The translations under genes were made by a program, and so were the position numbers. Under the pieces are notes generated by a model. The model made no database searches, had not been told where the DNA came from, and worked only from the letters and a program-made list of their open reading frames with translations. Below, in pieces: positions 1-12,500 of a stretch of DNA of 64,000 bases (position 1 is the stretch's first letter; every line of letters starts with the position of its first letter). The stretch lies in the NCBI GenBank assembly GCA_001839685.1, contig MLAK01000636.1, positions 23,287 to 87,286 of the forward strand, given 5' to 3'. Source of the stretch: Tritrichomonas foetus (lineage: Eukaryota > Parabasalia > Tritrichomonadida > Tritrichomonadidae).

Positions 1-2188
1 ATTTCTGTTTACATAAAAAAATCATTATTAATAATATCTGTAAATGGAATAAAACAACGAATAGAATATTTAGAAAATGATTGGAACTACGTTGAACTGA
101 GACAAAAAGGACTTGGATTGATCATAAAAATTAATAAAAAACAGAAATTATCTTTTGATTATTCACATAAGAATTCATTACATAATTGCCAAATTGGTGG
201 ATTTGACGGAGACAATATTTTATATGTAGCCAAGATAGCAGTAGAAAATATTTATAGAAAATTAATTCCTGGACTGTCGAACAACAATAACATTTTCTTT
301 GTTCCTTATCATGGAATTGCATTATTATTTATCGATAATGTAAATTATTCAAATTTTTTGAAGGGATATTCACAAGAAAACAATGAAGCTTATTTGCTCA
401 TGTTAGTCAAGTTTTTTAGATTGAGCGAAGAAAAAATTCCTGATTTTTTTGATACATTTTTACAAATTTATCAAACAATTATTTCCAAACAGAGATCGAA
501 TCATTTTCAAGAAATTTTTTCGAAAATATTATCAAATTTATCAAAATTAATAGACATAGCTTTATCAAATGATATATTATTGAATATGATGATAGAAGAT
601 AATTTTTGGAGTTTCTTACAACTCGATAATTTGCTTAAATTGATTTTCTATAAATTCAAACTAAATATTCCCAATCAACTGTTCTTATTAAATAAACTCA
701 AAATAATTTTGGTCGACCATTCTGAATTAATTAGCATTGTAGTAAATTTACCAAAGAAAAATCGAAGTTTTATTAAAGTTTTTCTCTCATCATTTGAATT
801 TGTTGAAAATGAAACAGACAATAAAAATTTAGCTGATGTAAAAAGTAAAATTTTATTCCAAATTCAACAAATTCTGGAAAATAAGCAGATAATAAGTACA
901 TTCGATTTCCTGACATATGAATTTTTGTTTTCACTCTTTTTAGCGTCTCAGAATTTTTCATTAAAACTCAAAATCTTCACAACAATGGCAACAATTGAAA
1001 AAATCAAACCAAATTTCATTGAAATTTCATTCATTTTTTCTTTATTTATTGGCCAGCTTACAATTTATAATCAAACATGGGAAATCACATTTGAATTATA
1101 TGAAAATAATCACGATTTCATGCCTTTTCTCATTTCTTTAACATTTTTTGGCTTTTTACTCACAATTAATTCAATTATTTATTCCACATATGAACAAAAC
1201 CCCATTCTATTTTCAAAAAAAAAAAACTCTAATTCATAATTTAACAAAATCTCTTCAATTAATTCTTAATTCCATCAATGAATTCTTTTTAAATGATATT
1301 GCAATGAACATTTTTCGATGCATTTTCCCATTTTTATTTTCTTATTCAGATTTGTGCCAAGACAATAAAATACCAATACAATCAAATTCGATATCATTCA
1401 TGATGTACTTTATTTCCAATATTTTTGATGATTACTCTACTGACTTTCACCAAAATTCGTCTATTTTAAATCCAGGAAACCTAATTGAATATATACAATC
1501 TTCAAAAATGATTAAATTTTTAATTACTCTTTTAATGAGTTGTCCAATAACAGTTTTTGAAAGTATTTTCATTCCTATTGTAATTGATATCTCGAATAAT
1601 GAACAGCCAAAAATCTTCATTTCTCATTTCATAATAAAATTATTAAAAAGATTAGAAGAAAAAGAAAAGATATGTATCGTTCTTCAATATATTGGCCATT
1701 TATTAATCACTAACTGCATAACAACAAGTCATGAATCGATTCTGGGTTATCTTTTTGATAAAGTCGAATATTTTACTGACCATGAATTGAATTTAATTAA
1801 TAAAATTCTAATTTATATTTTTATAAAGAGTTTAAAAAAGCCAGCACAAATAATTTTCACTGTAATAGAACAAAATATTTCCAAATTCATTCGAATAATT
1901 AAAATATTTCCTGAAGATTGGGGAGTTTGTTTATCTATTTCAAAATCTTATATGAAAAATCACGAATTTAATCATTTTATTTCATTAATTAATGTGCTTA
2001 ATCCCTCATTTCGAATTGAAATAAATCTTCATTCAATTTTAGGAAAAGATGAAAATTATGATCGAATGCTAATAAATTATTTTAAACTAAATGAATTAAA
2101 ACAAGACTATTCCAGATTTCAAGTTTACATATTTTCAACGATTGATGAATATGCCTCTACATATTCCAGGTATTTGCACAATCACTAA
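1..2188 (+). CDS. Large protein of unknown function, 5' end outside the window, reading frame broken once
   Basis: The frame is open from the first base of the window (no stop before 118), so the start lies upstream. It runs to position 1239, where it stops just after a run of 12 A (1215-1226). The next frame then continues without a stop to TAA at 2186-2188. Reading the run as 11 A joins the halves smoothly (...ILFSKKK then TLIHNLTKSL...). I read this as one gene of at least about 725 residues with a one-base error or mutation in the homopolymer. The protein is Leu/Ile/Phe/Asn-rich and mostly helical. Near its start, IGGFDGDNILYVAKIAV resembles the end of a concanavalin/LamG-like beta sandwich, as seen upstream of BEACH domains in large protist proteins. 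No BEACH domain is visible, so that link is weak. A genuine pseudogene is the alternative to a sequencing error. Confidence 0.65.
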
Positions 2189-2294
2189 TGTTATTCTTTT
2201 TTCCTGTTTGAAACATGGCAAATTAGAATTATTGTACTAAATACATAGAATTACAGACATTTAAGTAATATGTAAGATACTTTTTTTTTAAGAC

Positions 2295-2338
<44 letters not shown>

Positions 2339-3525
2339 TATTTTAGAATTAATTCATTCTCAAAAACCTTTGTGTAAATTCATAAGCTCGAATAAGTGAC
2401 TCGAGAAGAGAGTAATGACAATGAGAAATCTATCAACTTCATAGAAAAAGTTTCCTCAAAGAAGATTAATAATAAATTTTTTGGTAAATAATACGCAGTT
2501 TTCGTTGTGAAAAAGTTTAATGAATTATACAATATTGCACAACTTTGAAATGTTTAGTTATTGTTTGAACATAAATCGAAATATTTAAACGTCTTTCATT
2601 TTCACTATTTGGTATTTTGGGCTTATTAATAGTTATCTTCAATATCTTTCACTTTCTCTTTTTCTTATCTGAGAACATGATTTTTTTTTTGAATATCATA
2701 TTGAAATTTTTCTATCACAATTATCTCAAAACCATAGTTATTTTATCAATAATCTCTTTCTGATCAGAATGTTCGATAAAAAATAGCTGAATTGGATTTT
2801 TCCAACTATTAAGAAGTTAAGTGAATCGTGAAAGAGATTGATGCAATAAAAATGAGCATAATGCACATGATATATAATAATTTGATTTGACGATTCGAAA
2901 ATAATGAAAGGTTATATTGAAACAGTATATAAAAGTGTATAGAAAATCGAGTCCATCTTTCTTCGTCTCTGAAAATATTAGTTGTCAATATTCAATATGG
3001 TCAAGATTATATAATTCTGAGAGAATGAAGATAAACACAAATGAAAACCCAGAAAGTTGATTTCAGTTTTTCTTCCTTTTATATTTTTTTATTTGAAAGA
3101 ATAATAAATGTGATTTTTGATATAATGTTTGGATTATTAGCTTTAACAGCCGAGTAGCTTTAATCTGACTTTTTTACTTTTGTGTTGACTTGATTTTCAG
3201 TGAATATTTCTAAATTTGATTTCACTCAAACATGCGTTCTTGTTTAATTTGAATAGTCAATTATTGTTACAAATATTTTATCATTATTCAATACCATTGA
3301 ATTTATTCGATATCTGATTGGTTATCGATAATAGATCAATTTTCAAAGAGATTTTGTCGAATTCTTTTGAAATAAACCAGAACATTAGTGAAAAATATAA
3401 AAAATTAAAACCCCTTCATTCAAAAATTCATCCTAGCTTTTTTTCCTCCCAAAATTGAACCAATAAATAATTATCATCTTGAGTAATAAATAATTATTAT
3501 ATTGAGCAATCAATCATTGAAGATA
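2189..3525. other. Intergenic, AT-rich, no gene seen
   Basis: This stretch has no coding-like frame on either strand. It holds a 41-T homopolymer (2297-2337) and two AAAAAGTT octamers at about 2444 and 2510. The last 150 bases before the kinase ATG at 3526 are the likely promoter region, but I see no distinct element there. Confidence 0.6.
2297..2337. repeat. Poly-T tract (41 T)
   Basis: Uninterrupted run of T about 110 bases downstream of the first gene. Runs this long vary in length between assemblies. Confidence 0.9.
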
Positions 3526-4704
3526 ATGTATCCTAAGATCTCTTTCAAACCAAAACCGAATCCAGGAAGTATTTACTCAAATGAGGACAATCAAAACAAT
3601 GATAATTCTCAAAGCTCTCATGATTCTCTCGAAGGATCAACAATTCGAAATTATGTGTTCCATGAAGTCATTGGGAAAGGTGGTTATGCTACAATCTATC
3701 GTGTCACTTCTATCTTGTTCAATCAGGATTTCGCTGCCAAAGTTATGCATGTAAATGGAAATCATGATAAATGGGAAAATTTTCAACAGGAAGTTGAAGC
3801 ATTGAAAAGGTTAGATCATGAAAACATTATTCTCCTTTATGACGCCTTTAAATATGAAAATAATTATGTTATGATTTTGGAATATTGTGAACATGGAAGT
3901 CTTGCTAATGAACTCGGGGAAAATGGCTTACCACCTGAACGATTAATTTCAATTATTTACCAAATTGGAAAAGCTTTACAATATATGCATGATAATAATT
4001 TTGCACATTGTGATTTGAAGCCCCAAAACATTTTGATTGATAAATATGGACGTGCGAAGTTAAGTGATTTTGGTTTAACTGTTATCACAGAAAAAAATGA
4101 AATGAAGCAAGAATTCAGAGGAACTCCAGTTTTCACGCCACCAGAAATCATCAAAAAGCGGCCACATTCTAAATTTTTAGCAGATTTGTGGTCTTTTGGC
4201 GTTATGATATGCGTTCTAGCGAATGGACAAATCCCATGGAATGTTTTGAATCCAGTCCAAATGAAGACCGATATTTGTAATGGGTATATCGTCATGCCAA
4301 GAAACTTGAGACCAGATTTCATTAAAATTATTCGAAATACAGTAGTTTTACGGCCAGAAAATAGAATGCCTTTGAAAGATATACTTGCATTTCCATGTTT
4401 CGATGATTGTGATAAAATCGGGCAGCTTTCACACCAAAACCAGTCATTAACGCACGTTTCGATCAATAGAAAGCCAACAGAGCCACTATGTATGCCATCA
4501 AACGGTCTCCTCAAGAAGAGAGGATATTTCAATTACAGGTCATTGTTGAGACTACCTTTTGTTAGATCGACAAGTTCCAAAAAGACTCATCAAGGAACTC
4601 AATATGTGTCTGTTCATGAAAATCAGGTGAAAAAGGCACAAGAATCGATGATTCCTTTAGGAAGGATGTTTTCTAGTGAACATCTATTGAAAGAAGTTCA
4701 CTGA
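3526..4704 (+). CDS. CAMK-like Ser/Thr protein kinase with a non-RD catalytic loop (HCD)
   Basis: The protein has 392 residues, counting from the first ATG (3526). An upstream TTG at 3502 is in frame but is not a plausible eukaryotic start. The kinase domain spans about residues 42-290: glycine loop GKGGYATI, VAIK-type lysine K72 in FAAKVM, catalytic loop AHCDLKPQN with Asp163, DFG Asp181, then GTPVFTPPEI as activation-segment end. The Arg of HRD is Cys (C162), so this is a non-RD kinase. The usual DxWSxG is LADLWSFG, and its Asp is kept. The last 100 residues are basic and Ser-rich with no domain I recognise. The family is the large trichomonad CAMK-like group and the substrate is unknown. 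Catalytic residues other than the HRD Arg are intact, so an active enzyme is likely, probably not controlled by activation-loop phosphorylation in the usual way. Confidence 0.9.
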   Translation: MYPKISFKPKPNPGSIYSNEDNQNNDNSQSSHDSLEGSTIRNYVFHEVIGKGGYATIYRVTSILFNQDFAAKVMHVNGNHDKWENFQQEVEALKRLDHENIILLYDAFKYENNYVMILEYCEHGSLANELGENGLPPERLISIIYQIGKALQYMHDNNFAHCDLKPQNILIDKYGRAKLSDFGLTVITEKNEMKQEFRGTPVFTPPEIIKKRPHSKFLADLWSFGVMICVLANGQIPWNVLNPVQMKTDICNGYIVMPRNLRPDFIKIIRNTVVLRPENRMPLKDILAFPCFDDCDKIGQLSHQNQSLTHVSINRKPTEPLCMPSNGLLKKRGYFNYRSLLRLPFVRSTSSKKTHQGTQYVSVHENQVKKAQESMIPLGRMFSSEHLLKEVH

Positions 4705-5075
4705 TCAATATTTTAACAGATGATTTCATCAATCATTTTTTATAACCAATTTTTCATCAAAATATATTGTATTAAATTGTTAATAAATCTTGAATTCTTA
4801 GAATTTTTGATTTATTTTCTTCCACCTTCATTTCGACCGCTCGATTCATCAGATGTGAAATGATAGATACAACGATAGCGATTGACTGATGAAGACCATT
4901 TAAACTCACATAAATTTATCTTATTCAAAAACAGTTCTTTTTTTGAATATATATCATTTTTTTTGAATAGATATATCATTTTCAATGTAATTGCCTTTCA
5001 AATTTTGGTGGATGTAAATGATAATTCATTTTCTACAGAGAATATCATCTCATTTATATTCCAGAGTTACCCGAA
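4705..5075. other. Intergenic between kinase and hydrolase
   Basis: There is no gene. The final 15 bases before the hydrolase ATG contain CCAGAGTTACCC (5061-5072). Its exact reverse complement ends the inverted-repeat element at 55272-55425. Confidence 0.6.
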
Positions 5076-5741
5076 ATGTCAACTACAGAGACCAAAACCA
5101 AACCACCTGTTGATCTCCCAACTCACGGCGATAAGAATCCACTATTTGTTTTCTGTCATGGATATTATGGATGTGGAACCAATTGCTGGTTTCCATTCGC
5201 TCACACAACAGTTGCAAATCAAGATTGTGATTTTGTCAGTCCAGATTGCCCAAATCCAACAAATCCACGTTATCAAGAATGGAAGGTTACTCTTTTAGAT
5301 TCAATCAAAAGAAAATGGAACAAAACACAACCTTTAATTTTAGTTGGACATTCACTTGGCTGCTACACACTTTTGAGAATTCTGATCGAATCGATTTCTG
5401 ATGATTGGGCCAAACATGTTCGTGGATTCTTCTTTGTTGCTCCAGTGGTTGTTCCAAAAATCCTTCCTGACTCCCTTGGCTTGCCTGAATTGGAATTAGA
5501 GAAACTGTTTGAGTTGAATAATATTAAATATCATCATCTGTTTTGCACAAACGATGGTGCTCTTGGATCGAAACATTCTGAATACTTACGAAAGGTTTTA
5601 ACAGATGGAAAATCTGATTATAAATGCCTTGAATTGCCTCAGGTTCCTTACGATTCTCATTTTGGAGGATTTAAACATTATCCTGTAAAAGAAATCGATC
5701 AATGCCTTATTGAGTTGATTCAAGAAATTAAACACGAATAA
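5076..5741 (+). CDS. RBBP9/YdeN-like alpha/beta serine hydrolase
   Basis: The protein has 221 residues and no signal peptide or membrane segment, so it is probably cytosolic. The early FVFCHGYYG is the oxyanion-side strand-turn of an alpha/beta hydrolase. VGHSLGCYT carries the nucleophile Ser93 in GHSLG. A late SHFGGFKHYP supplies the likely His. Motif spacing and the short length match the small RBBP9/YdeN serine-hydrolase family better than lipases or prolyl peptidases. Members are serine hydrolases of poorly defined substrate. The start is set by the ATG directly after the CCAGAGTTACCC box. The stop is part of TAAAA, so the UAAA used in trichomonads as a polyadenylation signal would overlap the stop codon. 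Neighbours give no functional hint. Confidence 0.85.
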   Translation: MSTTETKTKPPVDLPTHGDKNPLFVFCHGYYGCGTNCWFPFAHTTVANQDCDFVSPDCPNPTNPRYQEWKVTLLDSIKRKWNKTQPLILVGHSLGCYTLLRILIESISDDWAKHVRGFFFVAPVVVPKILPDSLGLPELELEKLFELNNIKYHHLFCTNDGALGSKHSEYLRKVLTDGKSDYKCLELPQVPYDSHFGGFKHYPVKEIDQCLIELIQEIKHE

Positions 5742-6547
5742 AATTGAAATATTGGGGCATATCATTTTTATATGTTTTTTTCTTGTGCAGCATTCATTTT
5801 TTAGGAATTCATATATAATTTGAACACAATGTTTTCATTTTTTCTGACCAACACAAAAATCCGTGCTGTACATATATAAAATTAATACACTGAGCGAATT
5901 ATAATTAGAATTCGTTTTTGAATTTCACATTCGATTATTTTGAATAATATATAAATTCACTGTTTTCAACCTGAAGATGATCACAATTTAAGTTATCTAT
6001 TTAAAATAAACTTTAACTCAGAAATCTCTAATTTTCATAATCCATTGTTTTTGATTTGCTGAGGAACTAACATTCAAATATTTATCTTAAAGTTTGTTTT
6101 GAAAGAAACCATTTGCTGAAAATCCTACTATTAATTTATTTTGATTAGATGAACGTGGAAAAAAAGATATTTTTTATGATATTATTTCAATTTTTGTTTC
6201 ATAGAAACTTCAGTAACAACAACATGAAGAAAATCGAAAAAAAGCTATCTCATGACTTGGTTCGAGGTTTTTCAACAGACCGATAATCACATTGCAGATA
6301 TCATAGTAGTTATTGAAAAAGTTTAAATCGTATCACAACTACGATCAATTATCCATATAAAAAGTTGTTCCTGTGATTTTTTTAAAAAGTAATCAATTTT
6401 CATTAGTTTTTGAATGGATTTGATTCACAAGCAGGATAAGTTATAATAATCTATTAAATCACTGATATTCACTTTCATAATGTAAAAATCTAACGATGCG
6501 ATCAAAATTTTGCCCAACGATACACCATTCAAAAAGTTCTTAATAAA
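5742..6547. other. Intergenic, no gene seen
   Basis: AT-rich spacer. A 45-codon ORF at 6149-6286 is the longest coding-like stretch and is not convincing. AAAAAGTT lies 10 bases before the next ATG. Confidence 0.5.
6531..6538 (+). promoter_or_regulatory. AAAAAGTT octamer before the deubiquitinase gene
   Basis: The octamer ends 9 bases upstream of the ATG at 6548. The same octamer (either orientation) precedes at least six other genes in the window. A promoter role is inferred only from this recurrence. Confidence 0.35.
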
Positions 6548-9500
6548 ATGAGTGATTTATCCCAAGAATCTGAGTTTGACGACTTTAAAAACAATGTTAT
6601 CAACATGGTATGTCAGAACTCTGTTCACACATCACTCATTTCCCAATTGAGCGGATTTTTGAAGGATATTTATATTACTCGAAAATTGAAACCGCCTTTC
6701 GATGGTGAAACTGACGAATTTCTTGAAGTATTTTCGGTCAATTTAATAAACAAAATATTGCAAACGCGCGAGAAAAATAAATCTATTCAGAAACCATATC
6801 AATCAATTTTGACGAATTATGTTCGAATTCTTGCCAAGAATATTGTTGAACCTTATCCAAAATTTATCGAGGCGGCAAAAATAATCGTCACCCAAAAATC
6901 CCAAAATTTTTATCGAATGATGGCATCTTACAATTATGGAATGCCACCAGAAACTTCTCAATATTTTTATGATAATGTTCGTGAATTTGTTAACCACAAT
7001 GTTTTGGAGACACTCATCAAATATTATTCAAATTCCGATGAAAATCAGCTTGAAAATAATAAAGATCATAATATTAGCAGAAGTCCCAGTAAAGAAAATA
7101 AAATTCATAAAATTCATCGTGATCACAAAGAAACTAAAGATGAAAAAAGTCAAGATTCAAAAACTGATAATTCGAGTTCCAATAGTCTCTCAAAGAAAAA
7201 TAAAACAATTTTTAATATGAAAAAAGCAGCTCAAATTATTTCCATTATTCATCCCTTGACCAAGTTTTTTGAGAAATCTCAATTAAATGATTTTATTTTA
7301 GCTTTAATTAATTCTTATAGAGAGTATATTGAAACAGTTTCAATAGATGAATTGAAATGTTTAGACGATAATTTGTTAAATAAATTTAACAATAATTTAT
7401 TTGTAATGTCAAATAGTAGTGATTTGAAAACCAAATTAACTGTTATCCAAATTTCATTGAATATTAGATTAGTTAAAACTATGCTTTTAAGGCTACAATT
7501 TAATGCTTTAGCTTCAATTAAATCATGCCTAAATAAATCTTATTTACAAACAAGCCAAATGACAAGTTATTTAAAAAAAGAGAATTTTTTAGACATTTTA
7601 TTAGACAGTCATGATTTACATCATCAACTTGTTCCTGATTTTATATCAATTTTCGGATACATGGTTAAAAATGGAGATGCTGGAATCAATGAAATTCGAA
7701 AATTTTGGCTTATATCAACTTCACAACATCCTTCAGTAATAGATTATTTTTTTAAACCTTGGTATTCTTTTTTTTATGAATTTAAAAATACAACTATAGA
7801 TAGTTTTTTCGAAATGGTTTCTGAAGAAAAACAGTTTCCAAAAGAGGCCCTTGCATTTTTACGAAAAGTTGCATTTAAAGCATCTCCACAAATCAGAGAA
7901 GTTCTCTTTAATTGTTTAATGAAAATGTTAAATGATAAGGAATTTAGTGATAATGAAAATGATACTGTTAATTTAGTAGTTGATCTTTGCTGTACTTTAG
8001 TGCCAACTAATAATGAAAAATTTTGTTTAGACTTACAAAATAAATGTATAAAATTAATATCAAAAAATAAAGACATATATATCGCATTGCCTTTACTGAA
8101 AAGTTCATGTCGAAAAGTGTCATCTAAGAAAGCAAGAGAATATTTCGATGCTGTTCTAAAATCAATGATGAAAGGTAATGTTGATGTATCTTCTTATTTT
8201 GATTTATTAATTAAAATATTAGAAAACTTTGAAGATACTTTTAATGAGAAAGAATTTAAAAACTTAAAGAAATTGGTTTTACCACTGTTATATACAAAAG
8301 AAAATTTTAATACTGTTTGTCAATTTTTTACTAATCTAATGAAAATCAAAAATAAATTTGCTACTGATGAGATGCTTTATGAAATTTATTTGCAAATTTG
8401 TCAATCTTCTAGTTTTGATATCGAATCTTTTAATTTTATCAAAAGATTGTATGAAAGACTCAGAAAAAATTCATCACTTTGTGAAGAGAGTCAGCTTTTA
8501 GATTCTTTGTGGAAACTGTTCCTACAAAATCCAAATAGTGAATGCATTTGTGAGTATTTAATTAGTTTATATGAAAAAAATTCAAGAGACTTTATTGATA
8601 AATGTTTTGAAAACATTTCCGATAAAGAAGAAGGCTCTTTAACTCTTTTAGAAAAATATATTCATTATATTGAAGATGGGTTGAGTTTGTCTGAGCTTGG
8701 TATCCATCAAAATTCGTTTCATGATCCTGAAAGTTTTTATATTTTGAATTTGAAGGGTGATTTAGATAAACAAATTAAAGTATTTAAATGGATATCATAT
8801 CGTTCATTTGTTCAACGTATCTCAAGAATGCTGGAAAAAGATCCACAAAGAATTCGAATTAAGCATAAAGATACTTATATCAGTCCAACTAACTTTTTCT
8901 TACATAATTTCATGGTATTAACGATAACAGCATCAACAGCTGGCTATATATCTTATGTTGAATCATCCGAATATAAAAATCCACCGATAATTATTTCGAG
9001 TTTGCCATCAGTAATATTAATTGAGAAGAAATATTCAAAACGGCTTTTCCAACTTTTATCAAAATCTCCAAATGAAAAAATTTTATGCATTCTGAATCTG
9101 ATTCCAACTATACCATCTGAATATAAACTAATGACAGAATCAGTGATTGAATCTAATTTTGACGCAGATATCAGAAAAATTTGGAAAGATATTTTTAATC
9201 TCAAAAAGAAAAACCTTTTTTTATATAGATTGAATATAATTGGAAATTTAGTTAAAAAACCTAATATGGAATGGATTGAAATTTTTTATTTAACACATGG
9301 CTTTACTTATTTCTTGAAAATTATTGTAACTAAAAGTTTGAACGTATTTTCAAGTCGATCTGATTTAATTTTAATCTTAAAAATTACCAAAATTTTAATG
9401 GCAATTCCAGAATATGAATCCCAAATTGATGAATCTATTTCTGAACTTTCATCCAAAGCAATTCCCCAAATGATTCAGTGGATGATAAAATATTGTTCAA

Positions 9501-12500
9501 ATACAGAAATACTTTTAGATATATTATCAATTTTTAAATGCTTTGCCTTTAAAAATGTTGAATTGATTGAAAATTCACAGGCCTTTTTAGAATTAATTAA
9601 AGATACATTTTTCTCATCGAATGCTAAAGTTAGAATGGAAACATTAGAAATTTTAAATACACTTTCACTTCACTTACATAAAAAAATTGTCACGATTTTA
9701 TTGCCGATTGCAATGAATCGACGATGTCAGGAATTTTTTGAATTATTGAAGCCAGTTGCCCAAAATACAAATGATCCAAAAGTACTTTTTAAAGAATTGG
9801 TTAACGTTTTATACACTTATTACAAACTACCTGATAATTCAAGTGATGGTATAATTCCAATTCTTATGTTTAGACCACCAAATCAAGTTTTTTCAAATGG
9901 ATTGTTTTCAATATTGAGTATTTTGATTAGTCGAATGAAAACAATTCCTCATTTAATGAAATATTTTAACTTTTTATGTGATAATATTTTATTTAATTGT
10001 ATTAAGTTCTATGAAATTTCAAATGATTTATTAAATATAATTACTGCAATTATTAAAACTAAACCAGATACAGCTTCACTTTTATTACCTAAATTAAAAC
10101 AAATAACATTATACTCTGATTATGAAAATCCATCGAGTTCAAGCAAAGTTGAATTATCATCTACTGCACGATCAAGAGGTTTGAAGAATCTTGGGGCAAC
10201 TTGCTATATGAATGCAACAATCCAACAATTGTTTAATATTCGTGAGCTTAGAGAAAGAATATTGACTACTCATTTTTCCGATAATGATTGGATTATAGAA
10301 TTTCAATATTTATTTGCTGAATTGTCATTTTATCCTTCAAAAAATGTAGATCCAACACCTTTTGTTTCAAAATGGACAGGATGGGACGGAGAAAGAGTTA
10401 ACCCGCGTGACCAACAAGATGCCGTTGAATTCCTTCAAATGTTGCTAGAAAGACTTGATGAGAAAGAAAAAGGACTTACTTCAATGTTTCGCGGACAAAT
10501 AATTCATTCACTGGTTGGACGAACAGAAGAATATTTAAATACATCGATTGAAGATTTCATAACCTTGACCTTAGAAGTAAAGGATCACAAAAATGTTGAA
10601 GAAAGTTTGAAAACATTTTTAATTCCTGATCGTTTTGAAGGATCAAATGGATACACCGTTGAAGGAAAAGGAATGATTGACGCAGATAGATATCATAAAA
10701 TTCGAAAATCACCTGATTTTTTGGTGATTCAATTAAAACGATTTGAATATAATTTATCAAGTAACACTCGAGTGAAAGTAAACTCCGAATATATGTTTCC
10801 ATTAGAACTTAATCTATCTATTGTAATGGAAAAAGAACCTGAAAATGAAAATGATGAACTTTTCGAACTTGTTGGTGTTTTAATGCATATGGGTAGTGCT
10901 GTTGCTGGCCATTACTTCAGTCATGTTAAAAGAGGTAATGGAAAATGGGTGACACTAAATGATTTATCAATTTCTAAATGTAATGGTGAAGAATTACCTA
11001 TTGAAGCAGCAGGTGGTAAAGCTAAACCAAGAGGGAATGATTTTGGTTTTTATTCTGATTTCCTTGAAAAAGATACCAATGCTTATCTATTATTTTATAG
11101 AAAGAAATCAACCATTTCTCATGCTCCTGATGTATTTGATACTGATTTTAGCATTTCTAATTTTATGAATCATCATCATAATAATACTAACAGTGCCTTT
11201 GGTAGTTATTTAGAATTCCCTAAATCTTCATCAGTATTTAGTGTGAACAGTATGATTGAAGAAAGTGAAGAGGATAGATCTCTTATCCCCAATAAAAAAC
11301 CAAAATATATAGATTCTCAATGTTTAGAAAGACTTGTAAATGATATCCATCAGACTTTAGCAAGAAATATTGTCACATCTGATGAATTTTCATGCCTTCT
11401 TATGGAATTATGCTCGGCAGAAATTGATGGTGAATTTTTATATTCACATTTCATTTATTGTTTAAGAAGAAGTTATCGAAAAGAATTAGAAGGCTCAGAA
11501 ATTGATGAAAATACATATAAACTCCCTTTCACTTTAGGAAATCGGATCATTTTTCTTTTTAATAATACTTCTGATTTGGCGTTATATATTTTATCACAAC
11601 TAAATCATATTGATGAATTTTTATTTGGTGCTGAAAGTGAAAAAGTTCGAACTTTTTATGCAAAATTATTAGTGAATGCACTTAACAATTCCCAAAATTG
11701 TGGAGAAAATAGCATATTCATTGATTTTTCTAGTTACATGAAAGAGAAGCTTTACACAATCATAAATCATTATAAAAAGTTTAATCAATTCTTTATTGTT
11801 TTATGTAAACTAATTGAAATCGAGTCGATTGAAGAATGGTCAGAAAAAATCATTGAATTCATTTCAATTGCAATTCCTGAATATTCAAACGCCAACAAAA
11901 AAGAAAAAGTTTTCCATAATATTGATTTATCTTACATATTTCGAATCATGAACATTATGCCTATTGATTTTGAATTTCTTTCTGATAATTTGCTTTATTG
12001 GTCCTTTTCAAAGAAACATTCTTTTGAATTGATTAATTTTATATCTAATCGAATTCAAGGAAATAAAAATACGACAGACATATTTTTAAATATAGTTAAG
12101 TCAAACGAATTGTCTGCACTTCAAATGTCACTTTTTTTCGTAACTAATTTAAAAACTGATGATAAAATGAATCAAATGCGTGATGAAATATTTAATAAAA
12201 CTATTCTAAAACAATTAAGTTATTCAGAATTCTTAGTAAACACAACTTATCGTGCCAAAGAATTCACATCAATTCTGAAAGAACATTCTTCCAATTCAAT
12301 TTTCGATTTTGAAACCGAAAAAATAGATAATAAAGAAAGTGAGAGTGAATGTTTTAGTCTCTCGAAACGGTTTATGAATTTTGCCCCACTTTTTATTAAG
12401 AATTTCTTATTTAAAACGGAATTAAATGTAATAACAGCTTTTGAAAAGCTGGTTTATGCAATTTTTAATGAAAATGACAAAACATCACTATTCGAATTCT

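Noticed and set aside
3502..3525. TTG-initiated extension of the first kinase
   Set aside because: Eukaryotic start is expected at ATG; the first one is at 3526.
6149..6286. 45-codon ORF before the deubiquitinase gene
   Set aside because: Short and Lys/Asn/Phe-driven; no independent support.
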